Shown: positions 36,173 through 45,851, numbered from the stretch's first letter. The stretch: 64,000 bases of DNA from Bin18 sp965200355 (GCA_965200355.1 OZ241351.1:2790001-2854000), one strand, 5' to 3'. The notes: a model not told the origin generated them from the letters alone. Numbers and translations are program-made.

Positions 36173-37033
36173 TTATTCTTGCAAGGGACCAAAAAACTCC
36201 CGGGCCTGGTCAATCACAAAATTCGGCTTCTCTTCTGCAATAAAATGCCCGCACTCTGCCACTTGGCCGCCGGTGACGTTCTCTGCCACATTCTGCCAAA
36301 TGGAAACAATATCCCCCATAAAATGGCCGCCCCAGGCGCGGACCGGCATGGTGAGTTTTTCCGTACACGCGCTCAGGTTCTCCAGGTCTTCGTTAATGCC
36401 TGTGCGGTAATACTGAAACCCGGCGCGGAGCGCCCCGGGGGCGGAATAGACCCGCACGTATTCGGCGACATCTTCGTCGCTGAAGACCTTGGGGCTGTAG
36501 TTATACACGGTCGAATTATAGAAATGCCGCAAATAGGTCTCGACATTATTACTCACCAGCTTTTCGGCCAAGTCGGGCATCCCTGCGTGAAAGAAGACGT
36601 GCCACAACCGCTGGGCCACGGCCAGGTCCATTTTCTCGCCCTTCCGGCCCAGACCCGGCACCATATCCAGGATCATCAGCCGCTCAACCAGTTCCGGGTG
36701 GTCGTAGGCCAGATAATACGCCACCGCGCCCCCCCAGTCATGGCCGGTCAGGCCGATTTTCTCAAAGCCGAGCGAGGTGACAAGCGCGTACACGTCCGAG
36801 GCCAGGGTGCGTTTGTCATAGCCGCTCAGCGGGCGTTCGGAATCTCCCAAGCCGCGCAGGTCGGGCGTGATCACGGTAAACTGCTCAGACAACGGCCCGA
36901 TGATTTTGTGCCACTCATAACAACTCTGCGGCCAGCCGTGGATAAACACCAGGGGGTAGCCCGAGCCAGCCACGACATAGTGCATCCGAAATCCGTTGAC
37001 TGTTGCCATATGATGGGTGCCTGCGTCTGCCAT
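36173..37033 (-). CDS. Alpha/beta hydrolase, epoxide-hydrolase or haloalkane-dehalogenase type
   Basis: The start at 37033 follows AAAGGAGG. The 286-residue protein has the oxyanion motif FIHGWPQ, the nucleophile elbow GHDWGG with Asp as nucleophile, and a late His in CGHFIAEEKP. Asp nucleophile and HGWPQ are the marks of soluble epoxide hydrolases and related dehalogenases. The substrate is unknown. It is divergent from hemE, with 102 bases between the starts. Confidence 0.85.
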   Translation of the reverse strand: MADAGTHHMATVNGFRMHYVVAGSGYPLVFIHGWPQSCYEWHKIIGPLSEQFTVITPDLRGLGDSERPLSGYDKRTLASDVYALVTSLGFEKIGLTGHDWGGAVAYYLAYDHPELVERLMILDMVPGLGRKGEKMDLAVAQRLWHVFFHAGMPDLAEKLVSNNVETYLRHFYNSTVYNYSPKVFSDEDVAEYVRVYSAPGALRAGFQYYRTGINEDLENLSACTEKLTMPVRAWGGHFMGDIVSIWQNVAENVTGGQVAECGHFIAEEKPNFVIDQAREFFGPLQE

Positions 37034-37135
37034 AGAGCGTCCTCCTTTTGCTCCTGCTTTGTATCCGAAGCCTGGAGTGGACAGCAAGAGGAGTGGGGCT
37101 GCTGCTGCCCGCTCCGTGTGGTACCCTGACAGATC

Positions 37136-38170
37136 ATGGAGACGCCGGTTTTTCTACGCGCCTGTCGGAGGGAGCCGACTCCGTACACCCCGGTCTGGCT
37201 CATGCGCCAGGCCGGACGGTATATGGCCGAATATCGAGCCTTACGTGAACGGGTGGCCTTTCTTGAATTGTGCAAGACGCCCGACTTGGCCGCGCAGGTG
37301 ACGCTTGAAGCGGCTGAACGCCTTGGCGTGGATGCGGCCATTCTCTTTTCGGATATCCTGCTCATTGTTGAACCCCTGGGCGTTGGGCTGGAATTTTCCA
37401 AAGGGGATGGCCCGGTTATCCACCGCCCGGTGCGCTCTGGACCAGATATTGACGCCCTCCGTGAGGTGCCGCCCCAAGAATCCGTCCCTTTTGTCTTTGA
37501 AGCAGTCCGCACGATTTGCCGTGGCCTGCCCAGCCATATCCCCCTGATCGGTTTCTCAGGCGCGCCCTTTACCCTGGCGTCGTATATCATTGAAGGCGGA
37601 GCGTCGCGGCAGTATCTGGAGACCAAGCGTCTCATGTATCAGGACTCCGGGGCCTGGAACGCGCTGATGGCGCATTTGGTGCGGACGGTCACCGCCTATG
37701 TGAACGCCCAGATTGCGGCTGGGGCACAGGCGATTCAGCTCTTTGATTCCTGGGTCGGCTGTCTGGCTCCCGAGGACTACCGCATCTTTTTATTGCCGCA
37801 TATGCAGGCACTCTTTCAAGGGATCACGCCGAGTGTCCCGATTATTCATTTTGGGACGGGAACGGCCGGCCTGCTGGAGCTGCTGGCCGCAGCGGGCGGG
37901 GATGTGATTGGGGTGGACTGGCGCATCGATATTGAGGCGGCCTGGCAGCGGATTGGTCCAGACCGGGCAGTGCAGGGCAATCTCGACCCCCTGGCTCTTT
38001 TTGCGCCGCTCGATACATTACACCAGCACGTCCAAGGGATTCTGGAGCAGACTAAGGGCCGGGCCGGACATATTTTTAACCTGGGACACGGGATTTTACC
38101 GCAAACGCCGGTTGATAATGTCATTGCGCTGGTTGATATGGTGCATGAAGTCTCGAGCCAGCAAAGCTGA
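37136..38170 (+). CDS. hemE: Uroporphyrinogen decarboxylase
   Basis: The 344-residue enzyme has the N-terminal YTPVWLMRQAGRY signature, the second signature with GFSGAPFTLASYIIEGG, and the C-terminal FNLGHGILPQTPVDNV segment. It decarboxylates uroporphyrinogen III to coproporphyrinogen III. hemH follows after 42 bases and hemG after that, so the three form an operon for late heme synthesis. The coproporphyrinogen oxidase (hemF or hemN) is not in the window. Confidence 0.95.
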   Translation: METPVFLRACRREPTPYTPVWLMRQAGRYMAEYRALRERVAFLELCKTPDLAAQVTLEAAERLGVDAAILFSDILLIVEPLGVGLEFSKGDGPVIHRPVRSGPDIDALREVPPQESVPFVFEAVRTICRGLPSHIPLIGFSGAPFTLASYIIEGGASRQYLETKRLMYQDSGAWNALMAHLVRTVTAYVNAQIAAGAQAIQLFDSWVGCLAPEDYRIFLLPHMQALFQGITPSVPIIHFGTGTAGLLELLAAAGGDVIGVDWRIDIEAAWQRIGPDRAVQGNLDPLALFAPLDTLHQHVQGILEQTKGRAGHIFNLGHGILPQTPVDNVIALVDMVHEVSSQQS

Positions 38171-38212
38171 TACGTCACCGCAGCAGCAAAATGCAACGCA
38201 CGGCCTACGCTT

Positions 38213-39136
38213 ATGCAATACGATGCCGTTCTTTTGATTGCCTTTGGCGGACCGGAAAAAATGGAGGATGTACGCCCCTTTTTGGCGAATGTCCTGCGCG
38301 GTCGTCCCGTGCCTGCGGCCCGTCTGGAAGAAGTCGTCCGCCACTACGAGCTTTTTGACGGTCGCTCGCCTCTGAACGAGATCACCCGGCGTCAGGCCCA
38401 GGCCCTCCAACACCTGTTCACCCAAGCAGGAACCCAACGTTCAGCCTATATCGGGATGCGGAACTGGCATCCCTATATTGCCGAGACCCTGGAGCAGATG
38501 GGGCGGGACGGGGTGAAAAACGCGGTTGGCTTTATTCTCTCCGCTCAGCACAGCGAGGCCGGCTGGGAGCGGTATCAGACCAACGTGGCACAGGCCAGCG
38601 CAAGGCTGGGGCCGCTTGCGCCCCAGGTACGCTTCACCTCTGGTTGGCATAATCACCCCTTGTTTATCCAAGCGGTGGCAGACCTGACCCAACAGGCATG
38701 TGCGTCTCTTCCCGCGGACCGCCGGAAGACAGTTCCGCTGGTCTATACCGCTCATAGTGTCCCGGCTGCCCTGCCGAGCACGCAGGAATACGTCCGCCAA
38801 GTTGAAGAGGGCGCGCGCCTGGTCGCCGAGCGCCTTGGACATGAAAACTGGTCGGTTGCCTATCAAAGCCGGAGTGGTCCACCCCACGTCCCGTGGCTGG
38901 AGCCGGATATCGGCGTGGTGCTCAAGGACCTTGCCGCTCAGGGCGCGCGCGATGCGGTTGTCGTGCCCATCGGTTTTGTGTGTGACCACATCGAGGTCCG
39001 GTACGATTTGGATACGGAGGCGAGGGGGATTGCCGCACGGCACGGACTCAATATGGTCCGTGCCCAGACCGTCAATGACCATCCGCTTTTCATTCGGATG
39101 ATGGCTGAGGTGATACAAGGAACCATCAGGCCCTGA
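38213..39136 (+). CDS. hemH: Ferrochelatase
   Basis: The 307-residue protein opens MQYDAVLLIAFGGPEKMEDVRPFLANVLRGR and has HYELFDGRSPLNEIT, an AHSVP active-site His, PWLEPDI and VPIGFVCDHIEVRYDLD with a metal-binding Glu region, all typical of HemH. It inserts ferrous iron into protoporphyrin IX, or coproporphyrin in other lineages. There is no C-terminal membrane helix. The stop TGA overlaps a possible hemG ATG (TGATG), which fits translational coupling. Confidence 0.92.
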   Translation: MQYDAVLLIAFGGPEKMEDVRPFLANVLRGRPVPAARLEEVVRHYELFDGRSPLNEITRRQAQALQHLFTQAGTQRSAYIGMRNWHPYIAETLEQMGRDGVKNAVGFILSAQHSEAGWERYQTNVAQASARLGPLAPQVRFTSGWHNHPLFIQAVADLTQQACASLPADRRKTVPLVYTAHSVPAALPSTQEYVRQVEEGARLVAERLGHENWSVAYQSRSGPPHVPWLEPDIGVVLKDLAAQGARDAVVVPIGFVCDHIEVRYDLDTEARGIAARHGLNMVRAQTVNDHPLFIRMMAEVIQGTIRP

Positions 39137-40637
39137 TGAGCAGGCCCATGCTTCCTACCCATCAGCATCCCTGCCCCATATCGTTATCGTCGGTGGGGGT
39201 ATGACCGGTCTGGCCGCGGCCTATAGACTCGAAGAGTTGAGCCGAGAGCGCGAGCAGCCGTTGCGCTTTACCCTGCTTGAATCCAGCGACCGGCTCGGCG
39301 GCGTGATTGCCACGGAACAGCGAGACGATTTTCTGCTCGAACTTGGGCCGGACTCATTTATCTCAGAAAAACCCTGGGCCTTAGCCCTGTGTCGTCGTCT
39401 TGGTCTTGAGCCCGAACTCTTGGGCACGAACGACGCGCACCGGGCCACCTTTGTCGTGCACCAAGGGAAGCTTGAGCCCCTGCCTCAAGGATTTATGTTG
39501 CTGGCCCCCACTCAGTTTGGTCCCCTGATGCGCTCGCCTCTTTTCTCCTGGCCGGGGAAGTTGCGGATGGCCCTTGATTTGGTGCTGCCCCGAGCCAAGG
39601 ACCAAGCCGATGAGAGCCTGGGCTCGTTTGTCCGCCGACGGCTCGGGCGAGAAGTGCTCGAACGCATTGCCCAACCGCTTATTGGTGGCATCTATACCGC
39701 AGACCCCGACCAACTCAGCCTGGCAGCGACCATGCCGCGCTTTCTGCAAATGGAGCGTGACTCCCGGAGTGTCATCTATGCGCTCTGGCGAGCGGCTCGC
39801 CGTCACCCCCAAACGGTCCAGGGAACGAGCGGGGCCCGTTGGAGTTTGTTTGTGACCCTGCAAACCGGTATGCAACGCCTTGTTGCCGCTCTGACCGAAC
39901 GCCTCAGCCTCGGAACGCTGCGGCAGAGCTGTCCTGTGTTGAGCGTCCACTATCAGCCGACAAGCCCAGCCGAGACCCGTTGGACGATTCGCTGCGCCAA
40001 CGGCTCCCGCTTTTCCGCGGATGGTCTTGTGCTGGCAACGCCGGCCTTTGCCACGGCGCGGCTTGTCCGTGGGTTTAACCGCGCTTTGAGTCAGCACCTA
40101 TCCGCTATCCCCTACAGTTCCACGGCAACGGTGAATATGGCCTATCGGCGCGCTCAGATTCCCCATCCGCTGAACGGGTTTGGTTTTGTAGTGCCACGGG
40201 TGGAGCAGCGTTCGATTCTTGCCGGGACCTTTTCGAGCATCAAATATGCCGGCCGCGCGCCGAGTGCTCATGCCCTGTTACGCACCTTTGTTGGGGGTGC
40301 GCTTCAGGCCGAGCTGTTTGAGCGGGATGACGCTGAAATCCGGGCTCTGGTCCGCAGTGAGTTACAGCAGTTGCTCGGGATTGAGGCCGCGCCCCTCCTG
40401 ACCCGTATTGCCCGCTATCCGCGCTCCATGCCACAGTACCGCGTCGGTCATCTGCAACGGGTTGACGAAATCGAAAGACAGGTGGCCGGACATCCGGGTC
40501 TGGCGCTGGCCGGGAACGCCTATCGCGGGGTGGGTCTGGCCGACTGTGTGCGCAGTGGAGAAGCCGCGGCTGAGGCCGTGTTTGCCGAGTGCGTGGCCGC
40601 GGACTCGAAGCGGCTGGGCTGCACGATATTTACTTGA
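39136..40637 (+). pseudogene. hemG: Protoporphyrinogen oxidase, frameshift near the start
   Basis: From 39201 the frame encodes a HemY/HemG-type flavoprotein (FAD-dependent oxidation of protoporphyrinogen IX using oxygen) with GPDSFISEKP, RRRLGREVLERIAQPLIGGIYTADP and LALAGNAYRGVGLADCVRSG. The FAD-binding GxGxxG segment, HIVIVGGGMTGLAAA, begins upstream at 39177, where the frame has no usable start codon before a stop. The natural start, ATG 39136 coupled to hemH, lies in another frame. One extra base near the CCCC run at 39174-39177 would join them. Either a sequence error or a real lesion; the coordinates span the restored gene. Confidence 0.8.
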
Positions 40638-40698
40638 GTAGTCGGGGAGGGGTTGCTATGGTGCTGCCTGACTTTGGGCAAGGGAGGGGTTGGGGCAA

Positions 40699-41463
40699 GT
40701 GATCCGGGTATTCCCCCGCATTGAGAACGCCAAGCTCATGAACCTGTTTCGGAAGGGCGTTGAGGGGCAATGGTCAGCCGCCGAAATTGATTGGACGCAG
40801 CCGCTGGCTCTCGACCGCTATGAACAGCGTGCTCTGGCCAGGGTGCTGACCCCGATCTATCTGGGTGAGCAAACCGCAATGGTCGGTGCCAGCTCGACCA
40901 TCCCGCAGTGTTTTGCCGCTCATGAGACCGAAGCGCAGCTCTATCTTGCCACGTTTCTTTTGGATGAAGCCCGCCATTTCGAGACCCTGACCCGCTTCTA
41001 TCATACCCTGAAGCAGCGCCCGCTCGAAGTCCGTCAGCTCAAAGATATGTTTCGCTATCAGGCGCGCCTGTTCAAATCGCGCGACCGGGTTGAATGGCTG
41101 TGGGGGATACTGCTCAGCGATATTCTGGCCCGCCATTTCTACAGCATCTTGGCCAAGGCCCACCCTAGCTCTCTCTTTGCGACGATTGCCAACCGTATCC
41201 TGCGCGACGAGGCGCGCCACTTGGCCTTTGCCGAGCTCTATCTCCGCGCTGTTTTGGAACGAGAACCGCAGTTCGGTCCGGTCTTTCTCAAGATGCGCGA
41301 CGAATTGCTCCGGTTAATGGAGGCCATGTATGCGGCCCTGAAAGCCGAAGCGCTGCTGATCGGCATTGATGGGCAGACCTTGTTCAGTGGAGTCCAGCGA
41401 GACATTGAGAACAAAGCCCGGCGCCTGGGCCTCCCTGAAGCAGAAAGCCCGCGAGAAGCATGA
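40699..41463 (+). CDS. Ferritin-like diiron protein of unknown function
   Basis: GTG at 40699 is chosen because AGGGAGG lies 11 bases upstream. The 254-residue helical protein has the carboxylate-bridged diiron pattern: an early Glu in YLGEQTAM, Asp-Glu-Ala-Arg-His in LATFLLDEARHF, a further acidic position in LLSDILARHF, and a second Asp-Glu-Ala-Arg-His in ILRDEARHLAF. This pattern is shared by R2-like, rubrerythrin-like and N-oxygenase-like proteins, so oxygen-dependent oxidation is possible. It overlaps the HMG-CoA-reductase homologue by four bases, and so is coupled to it. Confidence 0.8.
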   Translation: MIRVFPRIENAKLMNLFRKGVEGQWSAAEIDWTQPLALDRYEQRALARVLTPIYLGEQTAMVGASSTIPQCFAAHETEAQLYLATFLLDEARHFETLTRFYHTLKQRPLEVRQLKDMFRYQARLFKSRDRVEWLWGILLSDILARHFYSILAKAHPSSLFATIANRILRDEARHLAFAELYLRAVLEREPQFGPVFLKMRDELLRLMEAMYAALKAEALLIGIDGQTLFSGVQRDIENKARRLGLPEAESPREA

Positions 41464-42764
41464 GCCGGCCGACCTCGCCCGCTAAACATCCCTCCGCGGC
41501 GCGCCTCCCCCGTTGGCCGCGGGGCAATACGCCCCAATGGATTGCCCAACGCCAGGCGCGCCTGCGGACCCTGGCCCACTGGGGAGAGGAATACCAGCAC
41601 GTACTCAACGGCCCCCTCGACACGCTGACCCCTTTCCAAGAATGTGTGACCGGCCAGATGACGCTCCCGGTTGGGGTGGTCGGGCCGCTGAGGTTGAACT
41701 GGGGGCAATACGCCCTTGACCGCCACGGACAACTGCACGAGCGCAGCCGCCAAGACGACCAGGTCTTTGTGCCCCTCGTCCATACCGAAGGCGGGCTGTC
41801 CGCCTCGATTCAACGCGGCATGACTGCCGTGGCGCTTGCCGGTGGCGTCCGCACGTATGTGCTGGCCGACCGGATGACCCGCGACTCGTGCTTTGTGTTC
41901 TCTTCCACGCAGGAGGCCCTCAGTTTGGCTGAGTGGGTTGCCGCGCATAGCGCGGATATGGCGGCCTGGCTCAGAGACGCCGCCCCCTCCGCGCCCCCCG
42001 GCCATGTACTCAGCCGGCACGCGCTGCTGCATGAGGTCCAGACCCATGTGGTTGGGCCGATGTGCCACGTTTTATACCGGTTCACGACCGGCGACGCCTG
42101 TGGGCCTAATATGATGACGCGCAACGCCTATGCGCTCAACCATGCGTATATTTGCGAACGCTTCGCCGCCGAGTCCGGCATCAGACCGCTGCGTATATTT
42201 CTCGAAGCCAATATGGGGGGCGATAAGAAACCGAGTCATGCTTTTTTTCAGTTTCCGGGGCACGGCAAAGTAGTCCATGCCGAAGTCACCCTGCCCAATG
42301 CGGTCCTGCGGCGCGTCCTGCGCGTTGGGGCGGCGGACATGCTTGGTCTGGAACATGCCGGCCTGCATGGCGCGCACGCAAGCGGTATGCAGTCTTTTGC
42401 CTTTACTCCAGCCTCAGCCATTGCCGCTATTTTTGCCGCCACCGGCCAGGACTTGGGCATGGTCGGCACGAGCAGTATGGCCCAGGTGACGGTCAGTCCG
42501 GTCAGTGCCGGACTGCACTTGTCCATTCGGTTTGCCGGCTTAGAAGTGGGCACGCTCGGCGGAGGAACGAGTCTGCCGTGTGCGCGCGCGTATCTCCAAC
42601 TGCTGGACTGTTGGGGCGAGGGCAAGGTGTATCGGTTCGCCCAAATCATTGCGGCAACCGCGCTATGCCTCGAACTCTCGGCCTCGGCGAGTATGGCCGC
42701 GGATGGGAGCCGGAATTTCCTGCAAGCTCACCTTGAGCGCGGCGGGCTGCGGGCGAGCGAGTAA
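41460..42764 (+). CDS. HMG-CoA reductase homologue
   Basis: The 434-residue protein shares the HMG-CoA reductase core. It has TLPVGVVGPL, the catalytic Glu110 in HTEGGLSASIQRG, GDACGPNMMTRNAY, Lys256/257 in GGDKKPS, Asp331 in GQDLGMVGTSS, GTLGGGTSLP and a late His in FLQAHLERGG. Several signatures deviate: DACGPNM, and SSM where classic enzymes have other residues. So its substrate may not be HMG-CoA. It sits between a diiron protein and a lipid-kinase homologue in a coupled run. Class I-like in motifs; true mevalonate role unproven. Confidence 0.75.
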   Translation: MSRPTSPAKHPSAARLPRWPRGNTPQWIAQRQARLRTLAHWGEEYQHVLNGPLDTLTPFQECVTGQMTLPVGVVGPLRLNWGQYALDRHGQLHERSRQDDQVFVPLVHTEGGLSASIQRGMTAVALAGGVRTYVLADRMTRDSCFVFSSTQEALSLAEWVAAHSADMAAWLRDAAPSAPPGHVLSRHALLHEVQTHVVGPMCHVLYRFTTGDACGPNMMTRNAYALNHAYICERFAAESGIRPLRIFLEANMGGDKKPSHAFFQFPGHGKVVHAEVTLPNAVLRRVLRVGAADMLGLEHAGLHGAHASGMQSFAFTPASAIAAIFAATGQDLGMVGTSSMAQVTVSPVSAGLHLSIRFAGLEVGTLGGGTSLPCARAYLQLLDCWGEGKVYRFAQIIAATALCLELSASASMAADGSRNFLQAHLERGGLRASE

Positions 42765-42778
42765 AGACGAGCAAACCG

Positions 42779-43684
42779 ATGCCGCTCGCCCGCCTGATTG
42801 TCAACCCAACCTCGGGGGGAGGACGGGGCGCGCCGCTCGCCCGCCAAGCCAGCCTGGAACTGCAACGGCGTGGACTGCAACACCAAGTCCTGTATAGTCG
42901 CTCGCCGACCGACCCAGGGGTATTGGCCCATCAGGCCGTCACTGATGGTTGCTCCCTCGTCGTTGGCGTGGGTGGCGACGGCTTGGTTCATGCCGTGGCA
43001 AACCGCCTGGTCGGGACGCCGGCGACGCTGGGCATTATTCCGGCCGGGCGCGGCAACGACATTGCGCGCGGCCTGGGCATCCCGCTCGGCCTGACCGAGG
43101 CGTGTGAGTTGATCGCTCAATATGACCCCCACTCTTCCCGGCCTGTCTCTCGTATTGATGTTGGGCAGGCGCACGAGCGCTATTTCTTGTCGGTGGCGTT
43201 GGTCGGCTTGGCCGCGGACATTAACCGTCGCTCCAATCAGCTGGGTCGCTGGCGCTTTCCCGCCATATATTCGGCCTTGACTGTGCTGTCGGTCTTTCTC
43301 TCCACGCCCCAGACGTTCACGATTTGCTGCGATGGCCATGAGCAGCGCTGCTATAGCTGGCTGATTGCGGTCGGCAACTCGTGGAGTTCGGGACGGGGCA
43401 TGCAACTCGTGCCCGGCGCCCGGGTTGACGACGGCCTCCTGGACGCCTGTGTCGTGTATGGGATGGGCAAGGGGGAACTCCTGCTGCGAGCGTTCCCGCG
43501 CGTCTTTCGTGGTACCCACGTCTACCTGACCGGAATCGAGCGGGTGCACGGGAGAGCCCTGCGTATCCGTTCGGAAACCCCAGGAGATATTTACGCGGAT
43601 GGCGAACGCCTGGGCGCGCTGCCGGTCACGTTGCGGGCGATTCCTCAGGCCCTGGCGGTCATGCGTCCGGCGCACAATCGCTAG
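42779..43684 (+). CDS. Diacylglycerol/sphingosine kinase-family protein
   Basis: The 301-residue product has the DAGKc catalytic signature: NPTSGGGRG at the start, then VGVGGDGLVHAVAN (GGDG at 65-68), and PAGRGNDIARGLG (88-100), followed by DGLLDACVVYGMG. Homologues phosphorylate diacylglycerol or other lipids (YegS, DgkB). The C-terminal DGE-type segment (YADGERLG) also fits. Starts 15 bases after the HMG-CoA reductase homologue, so it is probably in the same transcript. Confidence 0.85.
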   Translation: MPLARLIVNPTSGGGRGAPLARQASLELQRRGLQHQVLYSRSPTDPGVLAHQAVTDGCSLVVGVGGDGLVHAVANRLVGTPATLGIIPAGRGNDIARGLGIPLGLTEACELIAQYDPHSSRPVSRIDVGQAHERYFLSVALVGLAADINRRSNQLGRWRFPAIYSALTVLSVFLSTPQTFTICCDGHEQRCYSWLIAVGNSWSSGRGMQLVPGARVDDGLLDACVVYGMGKGELLLRAFPRVFRGTHVYLTGIERVHGRALRIRSETPGDIYADGERLGALPVTLRAIPQALAVMRPAHNR

Positions 43685-43757
43685 GCAAACTGCCAGGGGT
43701 GTGGTACACGGGGGAGCACCTGAACCACAAGGACTACTGCTGAGAAAAGGAGAGTGT

Positions 43758-44534
43758 ATGGCCTTCCGGGAAGAGTTTCTTGATATCCGCGGCAAGCATA
43801 CCCAAATGCTCAGCGGGGGTGCTGGAGACCCGCTGCTGTATCTCCACAGTGCGGGCGGAGAGGTGACCTGGCTGCCTTTTTTTGAACAACTGGCGCAACA
43901 CTACACCGTATATGTCCCCGGCCATCCAGGCTTCAGCCGGTCTGAAGGCTTGGAGCAAATAGACAGCATAGAAGACCTCGTTTTTCACTATACGGACTTG
44001 ATGGACCATATCGGGCTTGACCAGCCCTATGTGGCTGGTCTGTCACTCGGGGGCTGGCTGGCCGCTGAGCTGGCGACGCGTTATAGCAACCGCCTGAAAA
44101 AGCTGGCCCTGATCAACCCGGTCGGGCTCCGCGTGCCCGGCTCGCCCCTGGCCGATATTTTTGCGGCAGACCCACAGGAAACGCGCCGTTTGGTCTTCCA
44201 TGCCCCAGAGTCCGCCCTGGCCAGAAGTTTTATCCCGGATGACCCCCCTCAAGACGTGCTGGAAAACGCCCTCCGTGCCCGCGAAGCCACGGCCCGGGTC
44301 GGCTGGAATCCCTATCTGTGTAATCCAAAGCTGCGTCGCCGGCTGTACCGGATAACCGTTCCCACCCTCATTGTTTGGGGCGAATCCGACCGGTTGATCC
44401 CGCTCGCCCACGGGCGGGCCTATCATGAAGGGATTGAAGGGGCAGAATTAGTCCTGATTGCCGACTGCGGCCACGCGCCACCGTTTGAGAAACCGGAAGA
44501 AACCGTGCGGCACCTCAGCGCGTTTTTCCAGTAA
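43758..44534 (+). CDS. Alpha/beta hydrolase
   Basis: Start at 43758, with a purine-rich GAAAAGGAGAG site; the longer open frame overlaps the kinase gene. The 258-residue protein has the nucleophile elbow GLSLGGW (Ser), a catalytic acid region near ESDRLIP and the His in CGHAPPFEKPE. The N-terminal oxyanion region is YLHSAGG. The substrate is unknown; related proteins hydrolyse esters or meta-cleavage products. It follows the lipid kinase by 73 bases and is probably cotranscribed. Confidence 0.82.
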   Translation: MAFREEFLDIRGKHTQMLSGGAGDPLLYLHSAGGEVTWLPFFEQLAQHYTVYVPGHPGFSRSEGLEQIDSIEDLVFHYTDLMDHIGLDQPYVAGLSLGGWLAAELATRYSNRLKKLALINPVGLRVPGSPLADIFAADPQETRRLVFHAPESALARSFIPDDPPQDVLENALRAREATARVGWNPYLCNPKLRRRLYRITVPTLIVWGESDRLIPLAHGRAYHEGIEGAELVLIADCGHAPPFEKPEETVRHLSAFFQ

Positions 44535-44556
44535 GGCTCGGCCCTGCCGACACGTC

Positions 44557-45207
44557 ATGGATCAGCGTTTGACCCCGGATATGTTTGAGCGGCTCGACGA
44601 AAACGATGACGCGCTCTTTTATACCCTGCCGCGCAAGCTGGTCCATATCGATGAGGGGGCGATTGCTGCTGCCGGCCGCTGCATGGCCCAAACGTTTGCC
44701 CCGGGCGGCGTCCTCCTGGACCTCATGAGCAGTTGGCGCACGCATCTGCCCGCAGGATTTGTGAAGCAAAAATGCCTGGGACTCGGGCTGAATGCCGAGG
44801 AGATGGCGGATAACTCGGACCTGGATGACTATATCGTCCATAATCTCAACACAGACCCGCAGCTCCCCTTGCGCACTGCCTCCTTTGATGGGGTGGTTGT
44901 CACTGTCTCGATTCAATACATGATCCGACCGATTGAAGTTTTTGCTGAAGTGAATCGGATATTGAAGCCAGGCTGTCCCTTTCTGGTGCTCTACTCCAAC
45001 CGGATGTTTCCAACCAAAGCCATCCGCCTGTGGCAGATGTTGAGAGACCAGGGCCGGGCCGAGTTGATTACCGCCTATTTCCAGCAGGCGGGCGGATACG
45101 AGGCCGCGGTCTGCGAAGACTGGAGCCCCAATCCGGGTGGCTCTGATCCCCTGTTTGCCGTTTCCGCGCGCAAGCAAACCGCCCCGGACGCGGCGGGCGG
45201 AGGATAG
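44557..45207 (+). CDS. SAM-dependent methyltransferase-like protein
   Basis: The start at 44557 gives 216 residues. The SAM-binding region is GVLLDLMSSWRTHLP, and the middle has GLGLNAEEMADN and FDGVVVTVSIQYMIRPIEVFAEVNRILKPGCPFLVLYSN, the post-motif region of class I methyltransferases. The glycine motif is replaced by Leu-Asp-Leu-Met-Ser-Ser, as in one subfamily of methyltransferase-11-like proteins. The substrate is unknown. It follows the hydrolase by 22 bases. Confidence 0.75.
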   Translation: MDQRLTPDMFERLDENDDALFYTLPRKLVHIDEGAIAAAGRCMAQTFAPGGVLLDLMSSWRTHLPAGFVKQKCLGLGLNAEEMADNSDLDDYIVHNLNTDPQLPLRTASFDGVVVTVSIQYMIRPIEVFAEVNRILKPGCPFLVLYSNRMFPTKAIRLWQMLRDQGRAELITAYFQQAGGYEAAVCEDWSPNPGGSDPLFAVSARKQTAPDAAGGG

Positions 45208-45215
45208 ACAATTTT

Positions 45216-45851
45216 GTGGCTGCCCGCCTGATATATCCAAAGCTGGTGGTTGAGCAAGACTTGTGGCGAGCTGGGCTGCGCACTGTTGCTGGCGTTGACG
45301 AGGTGGGCATGGGGCCGCTCGCTGGCCCGGTCGTGGCGGCTGCGGTCGTTTTTCCCCAGAAATTGTCGGAGGAGCGCTTACCGGAGTCCTTTCCAGTGGG
45401 CGTGCGCGACTCCAAGACTTTGACCCCCCAGGCTCGGGAACGTCTTGAGGTAGAGATCCGTAAGAGCGCAACGGGCATTGGCATTGGACTGGTTGCGGTT
45501 GAGGAGATTGATCGAATCAATATCTATCAGGCCGGCTTGAAAGCCATGCGTTTGGCCCTTGACCACCTCCCCACCCAACCCGAACACGTATTGATAGATG
45601 GCCGCACTCTGCCCGACTATCCCATACCCCAGGCCAATTTTCAGAAGGGGGACCGGGATATTTACTCCATTGCCGCGGCCTCGATTATTGCGAAAACGTA
45701 CCGTGACCGACTCATGCTTGAACTGGACCGCCACTATCCCCAATACGGATTTGCCCGCCATCGGGGATACGGCACGGTTGCCCATCGTGCGGCCCTGCGT
45801 GCCTACGGACCGTGCCCGGCTCATAGACGTTCATTTCGGCTGCTCTCGTAG
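45216..45851 (+). CDS. rnhB: Ribonuclease HII
   Basis: Starts at GTG 45216, eight bases after the methyltransferase stop. The 211-residue enzyme has the RNase HII motifs: VAGVDEVGMGPLAGPVVAAAV (with Asp and Glu catalytic residues), DSKTL, GDRDIYSIAAASIIAKTYRD (catalytic Asp), and HRGYGT. It cuts RNA of RNA-DNA hybrids and initiates ribonucleotide excision. Confidence 0.95.
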   Translation: MAARLIYPKLVVEQDLWRAGLRTVAGVDEVGMGPLAGPVVAAAVVFPQKLSEERLPESFPVGVRDSKTLTPQARERLEVEIRKSATGIGIGLVAVEEIDRINIYQAGLKAMRLALDHLPTQPEHVLIDGRTLPDYPIPQANFQKGDRDIYSIAAASIIAKTYRDRLMLELDRHYPQYGFARHRGYGTVAHRAALRAYGPCPAHRRSFRLLS

